36,124 nt of DNA. It comes from Helicobacteraceae bacterium. GTDB lineage: Bacteria > Campylobacterota > Campylobacteria > Campylobacterales > Sulfurimonadaceae. This document shows positions 22,493 through 30,241 of this stretch, in pieces. Under the pieces are notes generated by a model, which was given only the letters and a program-made list of their open reading frames with translations, did no database searches and was not told the origin of the DNA. Within the stretch, counting starts at the first letter, position 1; every line of letters starts with the position of its first letter. The translations under genes were made by a program, and so were the position numbers. The stretch spans positions 1-36,124 of the forward strand of contig WFMY01000062.1 of NCBI GenBank assembly GCA_015488855.1, written 5' to 3'.

Positions 22493-23965
22493 TTGCTATT
22501 TAATAGTTATGAGTTTATATTCGCATTTTTACCGATAACCTTTTTCATATACTTCTATCTAAATCACAAAAGACTTACAGAAGTATCAAAAGGTTTTTTA
22601 GTATTTAGTAGTTTGTTCTTTTATAGTTGGTGGAACCCAATCTACCTTCCTATAATTCTTGTATCAATGATTTTTAATTATGGTGTCGGAGAGGTATTTA
22701 GTAAAGATAAATTTACAAAAGTAAGTAAAAAAACCGTATTGTGGTTTGCTATCCTTTCAAATATAACATTGCTTGCTTATTTTAAGTATATGGATTTCTT
22801 TATCTCCAATGTGAATTATATAACTGGGGAAAATATAGGACTGTATCATCTTGCTTTACCTCTTGGAATATCATTTTTTACCTTTCAACAAATATCATAT
22901 TTAGTAGATAGTTATAAAGGAGAAACAACAGAGTATGACTTCTTAAATTATGCTCTCTTTGTAACATTTTTTCCTCAACTAATAGCAGGACCGATTGTTC
23001 ATCATAAAGAGATGATGCCACAGTTTGCAAAGACACGAAACAAAGTAAAAAATTATAGAAATATTGCGATAGGACTTTTCATATTCTCTATTGGACTATT
23101 CAAAAAAGTTGTTATCGCTGATACTTTTGCTGTTTGGGCTACACAAGGATTTGATGTTGCCACTACACTTAATCTTTTTGAGGCTTGGGCTACATCACTC
23201 TCTTATACCTTTCAGTTGTATTTTGATTTTAGTGGTTATACAGATATGGCAATAGGTGCTGCACTTTTATTTAACATTAAACTGCCTATTAACTTTAACA
23301 GTCCATACAAAGCATTGAGTATACAAGACTTTTGGAGAAGATGGCATATTACACTGAGCCGTTTTCTAAAAGACTATATCTATATCCCTCTTGGTGGTAA
23401 CAGAAAGGGAGAGTTTAGAACTTATGCTAACCTAATTGCTACTTTTATACTTGGTGGATTATGGCACGGTGCAGGATGGACTTTTATATTTTGGGGATTT
23501 CTTCACGGTATGGCATTAGTTATACATAGGGCTTGGAGTAAGTTAGGTTTCAAACTCTGGACTTGGTTGGCTTGGTTGATTACTTTTAACTTTATTAATA
23601 TTGCTTGGGTGTTTTTTAGAGCCAAAGAGTGGGATGATGCTGTTAAGGTGTTAGGTAGTATGTTTAGTTTGGATAATGTTGTTTTAAAAGAAAAATTTGT
23701 TACTAAATTGTCTTTTTTATCTCACTATGTAGATTTTGAAGAAGTTATGAAAATATCTCATGATGGCAGTAGCTCATTGAATTGGTTATTAGGTGCTTTT
23801 TTTATCATTTTAATATTTAAGAATTCTCTGGAACATATTAAATATAATGACAGTAAATATATATTAACAAAAGTAAAAGCAATATATTTTGGATTTTTAT
23901 TTATGCTATCTACATATTCCATTTATACTTCAAGCCATACAGAATTTATATACTTTAACTTTTAA
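22493..23965 (+). CDS. MBOAT-family membrane O-acyltransferase (AlgI-like)
   Basis: The 490-residue polytopic inner-membrane protein starts with L-F-N-S-Y-E-F-I-F, the hallmark N-terminus of the AlgI/PatA group. It has the re-entrant motif FWRRWHITLSRFLKDYIYIP at 280-299 and the catalytic LWHG with H325, followed by a second conserved H338. Such proteins pass acyl groups across the membrane for O-acetylation of alginate, peptidoglycan or other surface glycans. The start is TTG 22493, supported by AGGAGA upstream and by the conserved N-terminus. It pairs with the next gene, 8 bases away. The acceptor polymer is unknown; no glycan synthesis genes are nearby apart from phosphomannomutase. Confidence 0.93.
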   Translation: MLFNSYEFIFAFLPITFFIYFYLNHKRLTEVSKGFLVFSSLFFYSWWNPIYLPIILVSMIFNYGVGEVFSKDKFTKVSKKTVLWFAILSNITLLAYFKYMDFFISNVNYITGENIGLYHLALPLGISFFTFQQISYLVDSYKGETTEYDFLNYALFVTFFPQLIAGPIVHHKEMMPQFAKTRNKVKNYRNIAIGLFIFSIGLFKKVVIADTFAVWATQGFDVATTLNLFEAWATSLSYTFQLYFDFSGYTDMAIGAALLFNIKLPINFNSPYKALSIQDFWRRWHITLSRFLKDYIYIPLGGNRKGEFRTYANLIATFILGGLWHGAGWTFIFWGFLHGMALVIHRAWSKLGFKLWTWLAWLITFNFINIAWVFFRAKEWDDAVKVLGSMFSLDNVVLKEKFVTKLSFLSHYVDFEEVMKISHDGSSSLNWLLGAFFIILIFKNSLEHIKYNDSKYILTKVKAIYFGFLFMLSTYSIYTSSHTEFIYFNF

Positions 23966-23973
23966 GGGTAAAT

Positions 23974-25095
23974 ATGAAAAATAAAATAATAATAATCACT
24001 TTTTTTATTCCAATGCTTATATCTTTAAGTATTTTACTAGGATTGTATATTGGAGACCCATTACAATTGATTCATACTCATTCTTCTAAAAAGGGTTTTG
24101 TTTCAAGTGCTAGACATCAAGTATTAAGAATAATTAATCAATATTCTTTTGATTCCATTATTCTTGGAACAAGTATGCTTGAAAATACATCAGCAGATGA
24201 AAGTTCTAAAATATTAGGTGGTAAGTTTATGAATATATCACTTTCAGGAAGTGATTTTAATACTCGTTCAATTATTTTAAATTACACTTTAAAACACAAG
24301 AAAATAAAGAAGGTTCTTTATTCACTTGATGATAATGGATTATTTCAATTTCAGAAGAAGGATACAAGCAATTTTGATTTTTTATATGATGATGATAAAG
24401 TAAATGATATTAGAGTATATGTAAGTTTTAAATATCTAAAATGTTCTATGTTTAATTCTTATTGTTTATCTAACAGAGATATTGACAGACCATTTGCTTG
24501 GTATAAAAATATAGAACACAGTAAAAGATTTGGTGGGTTAGATAACTGGTTTAAGGCAAAAAATAATGGACAAATAAAAAGTGCTTTCAATTCAATATTG
24601 GCAAGTATAGAACAGATAAAACTAAACAATCAAAATATTGATGTAAATCTACAAGACAATATTTTAAAATCTAAAAAATACCTTGATGATACAATACTAA
24701 AATATGTATCAACATATTCAGATACAGAGTTTATACTTATTATTCCTCCTTATTCAAGAATGAAATATGCTATTGATGCTCAATATAATATTTCAAATTT
24801 TGAAGAATACAAAGCAAGCATAAGATATTTAGTTAATAAAAGTAATAAATATTCAAATTTAAAAATATATGGTTGGGGAAATCATTCATTTATTGATGAC
24901 ATAGCAAATTATAAAGATTTACATCATTATGAATACAAAATAAACTCTTGGATGCTTGGAGCCATAAGCAGAAAAGCAGGACTTTTAACTACTGATAATA
25001 TTGAACCATATTTAGATGTTTTTACTGAAAAAGCATTAAACTATAATTTAATTGAACTAGGTAATAGAATTAGTAATTACTTAAACTCTAAATAA
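23974..25095 (+). CDS. membrane-anchored SGNH-like protein, partner of the acyltransferase
   Basis: The 373-residue protein has one N-terminal membrane segment (~5-26) and a large outer domain. It has S-I-I-L-G-T-S-M-L-E-N-T at about 61-72, which recalls the G-x-S nucleophile block of SGNH esterases and AlgX/AlgJ-type acetyltransferases. Near the C-terminus it has Y-K-D-L-H-H-Y, which recalls the D-x-x-H block. This suggests a periplasmic transferase that takes the acyl group from the AlgI-like channel. Sequence is very AT-rich compared with neighbours (mostly AAT, AAA and TTA codons), pointing to transfer. The two genes form a compact cassette. Confidence 0.72.
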   Translation: MKNKIIIITFFIPMLISLSILLGLYIGDPLQLIHTHSSKKGFVSSARHQVLRIINQYSFDSIILGTSMLENTSADESSKILGGKFMNISLSGSDFNTRSIILNYTLKHKKIKKVLYSLDDNGLFQFQKKDTSNFDFLYDDDKVNDIRVYVSFKYLKCSMFNSYCLSNRDIDRPFAWYKNIEHSKRFGGLDNWFKAKNNGQIKSAFNSILASIEQIKLNNQNIDVNLQDNILKSKKYLDDTILKYVSTYSDTEFILIIPPYSRMKYAIDAQYNISNFEEYKASIRYLVNKSNKYSNLKIYGWGNHSFIDDIANYKDLHHYEYKINSWMLGAISRKAGLLTTDNIEPYLDVFTEKALNYNLIELGNRISNYLNSK

Positions 25096-25215
25096 GTCCG
25101 ATAGCACCACAGACAAAAATATTAAAAAAAAAGAATATTTACTAAATCCAAAGATGTTTTTTATCACAATTTGTAGCAAGCTATAGCAATAACTTGATAG
25201 AAAATATTATTTTTG

Positions 25216-25244
25216 TTGTAAATTGTAAAAATTTATAATATAAT
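25216..25244 (+). promoter_or_regulatory. promoter region of the response-regulator gene
   Basis: TTGTAAA is repeated in tandem (25216-25222 and 25223-25229), followed by overlapping TATAAT hexamers at 25234-25239 and 25239-25244. The start codon is 55 bases further on. The tandem heptamer could be a binding site. Confidence 0.45.
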
Positions 25245-25298
25245 CTATAAATAAAATTATCACAAAATAATTACACTTTTTTAATCCAAGGATATCGT

Positions 25299-26048
25299 AT
25301 GAGCAAGATAGAGATTTTAATAGTTGAAGATGATGAGATAACGGCCCTTCATCTCAGTATGTCATTGCAAAAACATGGGTACAACATTATTGCTACCTGT
25401 GATAACATTCAAGAAGCAAAAAAGAACATAACCTCCCACAAACCAAATTTGGTTATCATAGATATATCGCTTCAAGATACAAACGATGGCATATCCCTTG
25501 GTAAAGAGGTGAGAGAAACTTTCAATCTTCCTTTTATTTACCTCACATCGCACAGTGATGATGGCATCATATCTCAAGCAAAGTTGACGGAGCCTTATGG
25601 CTATATTGTCAAACCTTTTGACCCTAGCTCTCTGCACGCAACTATCCAAATGGCTTTGTTTAAGTTTGATGTTGAAAACACTCGCAACAATGATATTACA
25701 ACTTTAAAGGTAGATAAATTAAACCTTGAAAAACTACTCTACTCAAAAAGAGCAACAGATAAACCTATTGTTCCATTTGGGGATGACTACCATCTTGATA
25801 TAAGCATTTGTGAGACATTTTATAATGGTCAAAAGATAAAATTAACAAAAAAAGAAAATGCATTTTTAAGACTTTTGGTTGCTCAACTAGGACAAGTTGT
25901 TAGTTTTGAACAAGCAACGAACTATGTATGGGATGAGCATGGAGCAACTGAAAATAGTGTAAGAACACTTGTTTGGAGACTTAGAAATAAACTCGAAACA
26001 GATATTATTAAAAATGCTTCAGGTATTGGATACTACATAGAGGAGTAG
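25299..26048 (+). CDS. response regulator, receiver plus winged-helix DNA-binding domain
   Basis: The 249-residue protein has an N-terminal receiver with acidic pocket D11/D12, phospho-acceptor D55 (VIIDISL), a conserved T83 and K105 (YIVKPFD). A linker follows at ~125-160, then an OmpR/PhoB-type C-terminal winged helix (L-T-K-K-E-N-A-F-L-R-L-L, then T-E-N-S-V-R-T-L-V-W-R-L-R-N-K-L). It should bind DNA on phosphorylation. The convergent hybrid kinase overlaps its 3' end by 16 bases and is the likely partner, although an HPt relay to other regulators is possible. Confidence 0.93.
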   Translation: MSKIEILIVEDDEITALHLSMSLQKHGYNIIATCDNIQEAKKNITSHKPNLVIIDISLQDTNDGISLGKEVRETFNLPFIYLTSHSDDGIISQAKLTEPYGYIVKPFDPSSLHATIQMALFKFDVENTRNNDITTLKVDKLNLEKLLYSKRATDKPIVPFGDDYHLDISICETFYNGQKIKLTKKENAFLRLLVAQLGQVVSFEQATNYVWDEHGATENSVRTLVWRLRNKLETDIIKNASGIGYYIEE

Positions 26049-28336
26049 TCCCTTACTTCTATCCCTTTCATAAATTCATGCATCTGTAGATGAGTGCTTT
26101 CATAGTCATATTTGCTATTTTTTTCTTTAGCATTTTGTTCCATCTCTGTAGAGAGATTTTGTAGGATTTCTATCCTAAAATTTGCACTTGAACCTTTAAT
26201 ACTATGTGCCATTAAAGATATTTTTTTATACTCTTTATTCTCAATAGCAACTTTTAACTCCCCAAGAACCTTATCCATCTTTTTAATAAATAACTTCATA
26301 AGCATGGAGAGTTCGTCCAAGGTTAGCATTAACTCCTCAGAGAGCGTATTTATATCTAAACCTACTATAAGTTCTTTTTTTTCTTGGATAACTTTTGTTT
26401 TGACTAAGGAGTCTTCTTGAAGATATTTGGTAAAAACTTTTTCCAATTCCTTAATTACAATAGGCTTACCTAAAAAAGAGTCAAATCCACTCTTTAGCCC
26501 CCTTTCTCTTGCCCCTTTTATTACATTTGCAGTGAGTGCAGCAACAGGGGTATGTCGGAGTCCTTCTTGTTTTTCATATTCTAAAATCTTTTTAATAGAT
26601 TCATTTCCATCCATGATTGGCATCTGTTCATCCATCAAGATTAAATTATATTTTTCAAGTTTGTAAAGATTAAACGCATCAAGCCCATTAGAAGCCAAAT
26701 CAAAACTAAGCCCATATTTTTTCAATAAGATTTTAATTAACTCTTGATTGGCTTCATTGTCTTCTGCAATAAGAATCTTTCCACTAAATTTTGCTTGAGA
26801 ATGTTTTTGATAACTTAATTTTACTTCAGGATGAAAGAGTTGTGTAAAAGTATCTTTTATTTTTGAGCAGTATAATGGAAAGGTCATAGGAGTGATATCG
26901 TCATATTTATCATATTTATCACTTTGTGTATTCATCAAAGAGATATAATATCTATTGTGAATTTTATAATGATTACGCAACCAATCCACAGGCATATCTT
27001 CATCAATAAATATTGCAACATCATATTTACAATTTAGAGAATCAACAACATCAATGTTGAACTTAAAAAAGTTAAAATACATCAATAAAGACTCGAGCTT
27101 AAATCTATTGTTTTCATTTGTAAAATAAAAAACTATCTGTTTATCTTGTAGTTCATCAATATTTTCAATAGCATTAGATTGTGTATTTTTTACCTCTATT
27201 GGTAGTTCAAGATAGAAGGTACTTCCTCGGTCTATTTTAGATATAAGATAGATGTCACCATTCATATGCCGTGCTAACTGTTGTGATATTGAAAGTCCTA
27301 AACCAGTACCATTACTCGCTTCTAGTTTATTGTCTTGAGATTGGGTAAATGCTGAAAAAATACCTTTTTGATCTTCAAACGATATACCAATTCCATTATC
27401 ACGGATACTAATTTGAAGCATATCATTTCGTGCAATGTATTTTGCTTTAAGACTTACAATACCATTTATAGGTGTGAATTTTATCGCATTACTCAGTAAA
27501 TTTGATACGATTTGCTTAATTCTAAGAGGATCACCAAAAAGTTCTTTTGGTATATTTGGATCTATAAAAGAGACTATCGTTATATTTTTACTTGTAGCAC
27601 TTCCTACAAAAAGTTCCATTGTATTTGTCAATTCCTCATGCAGAGAAAATACTTTTGCCTCTATTGTAAACTCACCACTTCTTAATTTAGAAAAATCTAA
27701 TATATCGTTAATAATACTTAGGAGACTTTCACCACTAGTTAAGATAGTTTCTAAATAGCCTCTATGTTTATGGGAGATATCTTCATCTATCAGGAGATTT
27801 ACAAAACCTAGTATTGCATTAAGTGGCGTTCGGATTTCATGAGACATATTGGATAAAAAGTATTCTTTTGCTTGAGATGCTCTTAATGCTTCAGCCCTAG
27901 CGTCAATAAGCTTGTTGAAGATGGTATCTGTATAAAATTTCAAAATTCCACGAAAGTTTTGATCAAAAACATAAGAGATCTCATCAAACAACTTTTTAGA
28001 ATTGAGATTGGCATCATAGGAAAAGTCTATCATAGCTCTACGAAAATGTGAGCATATCTCAAACAACTCATCAGCTGTAATTTCTCGCACTTTCAAATAG
28101 GTAAGAAGTTCTTGCATAACTGGACAATTACCTATCTCTGTATCACCACTTATAACACCCATAAAGTAGTCAAAAACACCACTTGCATATTTTTTTATGA
28201 AAAGTTCTGGTTCTATTTTATGATTTTGAAGTATCTCTCTAGGCAAGTCATAAGTAATCCAATTTTCTAAAATAATACTCTTTGACTCAATAAATGCATG
28301 TTGTAATTTAAAAAGTTCTGGGGAAACGATATGCAT
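26033..28336 (-). CDS. hybrid sensor histidine kinase with receiver and HPt domains
   Basis: From ATG 28336 (GGAG 6 bases upstream) the protein has 767 residues. Order: a helical N-terminal sensor of ~140 residues without membrane segments; HisKA with H166 (MSHEIRTPLN); HATPase with the N box SNAIKF around N283, DNGIGI and GTGLGL; a degenerate receiver at about 395-500; a true receiver with D569 (LILMDEQMP) and the K of FLGKP; and a C-terminal HPt with H711 (MAHSIKGSSANF). It is thus a cytosolic phosphorelay kinase. The frame extends to a TTG at 28411, but that lacks a binding site and lies in a palindrome. The signal is unknown. The gene lies downstream of the sulfide oxidoreductase unit, in the same direction. 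Confidence 0.92.
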   Translation of the reverse strand: MHIVSPELFKLQHAFIESKSIILENWITYDLPREILQNHKIEPELFIKKYASGVFDYFMGVISGDTEIGNCPVMQELLTYLKVREITADELFEICSHFRRAMIDFSYDANLNSKKLFDEISYVFDQNFRGILKFYTDTIFNKLIDARAEALRASQAKEYFLSNMSHEIRTPLNAILGFVNLLIDEDISHKHRGYLETILTSGESLLSIINDILDFSKLRSGEFTIEAKVFSLHEELTNTMELFVGSATSKNITIVSFIDPNIPKELFGDPLRIKQIVSNLLSNAIKFTPINGIVSLKAKYIARNDMLQISIRDNGIGISFEDQKGIFSAFTQSQDNKLEASNGTGLGLSISQQLARHMNGDIYLISKIDRGSTFYLELPIEVKNTQSNAIENIDELQDKQIVFYFTNENNRFKLESLLMYFNFFKFNIDVVDSLNCKYDVAIFIDEDMPVDWLRNHYKIHNRYYISLMNTQSDKYDKYDDITPMTFPLYCSKIKDTFTQLFHPEVKLSYQKHSQAKFSGKILIAEDNEANQELIKILLKKYGLSFDLASNGLDAFNLYKLEKYNLILMDEQMPIMDGNESIKKILEYEKQEGLRHTPVAALTANVIKGARERGLKSGFDSFLGKPIVIKELEKVFTKYLQEDSLVKTKVIQEKKELIVGLDINTLSEELMLTLDELSMLMKLFIKKMDKVLGELKVAIENKEYKKISLMAHSIKGSSANFRIEILQNLSTEMEQNAKEKNSKYDYESTHLQMHEFMKGIEVRDYSSM

Positions 28337-28401
28337 ATCTACTCCAAATTTCAAGATACTATAGTTAGTGTTTGATATGTAATGGGATAAAGTTTTTGAG
28401 G

Positions 28402-28422
28402 ATATCCCCAAAATGGGGATAT
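28402..28422. promoter_or_regulatory. 21-bp perfect palindromic element upstream of the hybrid kinase
   Basis: Arms ATATCCCCA (28402-28410) and TGGGGATAT (28414-28422) around AAA. It lies 66-86 bases upstream of the kinase start and 11 bases beyond the stop of the 53-residue gene. No T run follows on either strand, so an operator is more likely than a terminator. Confidence 0.5.
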
Positions 28423-28432
28423 GAAGTAAAAG

Positions 28433-28594
28433 CTAGTGGCTTTTGCCAACTACAACAATCATCTTGATGTTAATAGCGACAAATCGGATGAACTGCCAAA
28501 TTACACATGTTCTCATTTTTCTAGCAAATGCACCTGGAATCATTGTTAAATTAAACTGATCACTCTTTTCAAAATTTTTCTCTTCGTGTTTCAT
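28433..28594 (-). CDS. 53-residue protein downstream of sulfide:quinone oxidoreductase
   Basis: ATG at 28592-28594 with AAAGGA 6 bases upstream, TAG at 28433-28435. The peptide has a charged N-terminus (M-K-H-E-E-K-N-F-E-K-S) and a C-terminal half that is hydrophobic with scattered basic residues (V-I-W-Q-F-I-R-F-V-A-I-N-I-K-M-I-V-V-V-G). This suits an amphipathic or membrane-surface helix. It follows the oxidoreductase stop by 21 bases and has a better binding site than many larger genes here, so I regard it as real. A role in membrane attachment or quinone access of the oxidoreductase is speculation. Confidence 0.65.
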   Translation of the reverse strand: MKHEEKNFEKSDQFNLTMIPGAFARKMRTCVIWQFIRFVAINIKMIVVVGKSH

Positions 28595-28615
28595 ATTTTT
28601 TCCTTTTATTATTTT

Positions 28616-30085
28616 TTATTCTGGGATCAGAGTCCAGCCTGGATTTAGTTTTGCTTTGTAGAGAAACAAGTGGTGTAAAATATGTTTAATCCAGTGTCCA
28701 GCAAGACCAATCTCACCAAAAGTATACTCAGTATCACGACCCGTTCCAGGGTACTTCTCAAAGTCAGGAACAACAGGATAGACAGTCATGGCTGCTGCTG
28801 TACCAGTTGTAAGGCCTTTACCAGCTGATGCAACACAGGCTGCACCCATTTCTGCCATAGAAGCTTCATGTAGGTGTGCATTTTCACCCTTAGTCATAAG
28901 ATCACAAACAGAGTGAGCAACAGCTTTACCGATGATACCAGAAGGCATACCTGTTCTTGGAGGAGTAGGATTAATCGGTGTTCCATTTGGAGAACTCATA
29001 GGTTTAGAGATGATATGTGGAGGGGCAAAAGCAATACCTGCAGCAAACATATTTTTATATGTAGGGTTTTGGTATGTTCTTGGCCAATCACTTGCCTTCC
29101 AATTTTCATATGCACCCGCAGCGTAGTTTGCATCAACTTTCATGAAACCATTTGGAGCAAATACAGTGGCTGTTATATCTTCACCATCTTTCGCATAAGC
29201 TTTGAGACCAACACCAGCAAAAGGAGGGATAAGCATAGCAAAATCAAACTCCTCTTCATTTGTAGATCCATCTAAGAGTTCATACTCAATTTTGCCAGCT
29301 TCCACCTTAGAAGTATGCGCACCAATAAGCCATTCAACATTTCTCTCAGCAAAAAGTGACTCTGCAAAAAGCTTAGAACTGACTACATAGCCACCAACTT
29401 TCATATGAAGACCACCCATACCAAAGTCACCTAAGAAAGATTCATTTGAAATCCACTTGATATCTGCCATATCACGAACACCCGCTTTTTTCAACTCATG
29501 TTCAATGTTAAAGATGTATTCAAAAGCAGCACCTTGACATGTACACATACCATGACCAGTACCAACAAGGATTTTTTGTCTCTCTCCTGCTTTCATCTTT
29601 TCAATACATTTTTGAAGTTCTTGAGATGCATGAACTGCGTGATCAGCAGTACATACTGAAACAGTATGCTCACCTAAACCATTTGCATCACCAAGACCTG
29701 GAGTCGCTGCAAAGTTAAGTTTTGGACCAGTTGCATTGATGAGATAATCATACTCAACTATTTCACTTTCACCTTCACGACCAGATTCTGTATATTCAAT
29801 AGTTACAAAAGGCTTTGCTTCTGATTCACTACCCTCTGGATTTATAGACACAGCTTTGGCTTGTTTGAAATTAATTCCAGCTTTTGCATAAACAGGAGCT
29901 AAGTCAAAGGTTACTTCCTCTTTGCTCATCTGTCCAACACCTACCCAAATATTTGATGGGATCCAATTCCATTTACTATTTGGAGTTACCACTACCACTT
30001 CGTGAGATGAACCTAACCATTTTGCTGCGAATGTCGCAGCAGTGTGTCCTGAAACACCCCCACCTAAAACAACTAATCTTGCCAT
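28616..30085 (-). CDS. sqr: sulfide:quinone oxidoreductase family flavoprotein
   Basis: Oxidises sulfide and passes electrons to the quinone pool; expected at the membrane surface. The 489-residue protein has the FAD dinucleotide fold VVLGGGVSGHTAA at 5-17, the segment T-P-N-S-K-W-N-W-I-P-S-N-I-W-V-G typical of the SQR/FCC group, and cysteines C145 (SVCTADH), C160, C181 and C183 (GMCTCQG), which are candidates for the redox-active pair. The C-terminal region (I-K-H-I-L-H-H-L-F-L-Y-K-A-K) is amphipathic, as in membrane-bound SQRs. It is longer than classic type I enzymes; the exact type is not assigned. AAGGAAA precedes the ATG. Confidence 0.85.
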   Translation of the reverse strand: MARLVVLGGGVSGHTAATFAAKWLGSSHEVVVVTPNSKWNWIPSNIWVGVGQMSKEEVTFDLAPVYAKAGINFKQAKAVSINPEGSESEAKPFVTIEYTESGREGESEIVEYDYLINATGPKLNFAATPGLGDANGLGEHTVSVCTADHAVHASQELQKCIEKMKAGERQKILVGTGHGMCTCQGAAFEYIFNIEHELKKAGVRDMADIKWISNESFLGDFGMGGLHMKVGGYVVSSKLFAESLFAERNVEWLIGAHTSKVEAGKIEYELLDGSTNEEEFDFAMLIPPFAGVGLKAYAKDGEDITATVFAPNGFMKVDANYAAGAYENWKASDWPRTYQNPTYKNMFAAGIAFAPPHIISKPMSSPNGTPINPTPPRTGMPSGIIGKAVAHSVCDLMTKGENAHLHEASMAEMGAACVASAGKGLTTGTAAAMTVYPVVPDFEKYPGTGRDTEYTFGEIGLAGHWIKHILHHLFLYKAKLNPGWTLIPE

Positions 30086-30192
30086 TTAATTTCCTTAATT
30101 TTTTGTTCTATAAAAAGTCTATCAAAACTATATCACAAATTAATCACAGCATTCTATAAATATTATTTATAGTAAAAGTATATTCAATTTAA

Positions 30193-30214
30193 AAAAGCCT
30201 ATAAATAGGCTTTT
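30193..30214. terminator. intrinsic terminator downstream of pepN
   Basis: AAAAGCCTA (30193-30201), a 4-base loop and TAGGCTTTT (30206-30214). On the minus strand it lies 28 bases after the pepN stop and runs into TTTTTT. It is symmetric enough to act on both strands. Confidence 0.85.
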
Positions 30215-30241
30215 AACACATAATAATCTAACTTTAAGTGG

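Noticed and set aside
22332..22538. 68-residue ORF across the C9 tract
   Set aside because: It overlaps the leader and the well-supported acyltransferase start, and is simply the out-of-frame reading of this region; no binding site.
28874..29275. Plus-strand ORF opposite the sulfide:quinone oxidoreductase
   Set aside because: Antisense shadow of a gene with clear FAD and cysteine motifs.
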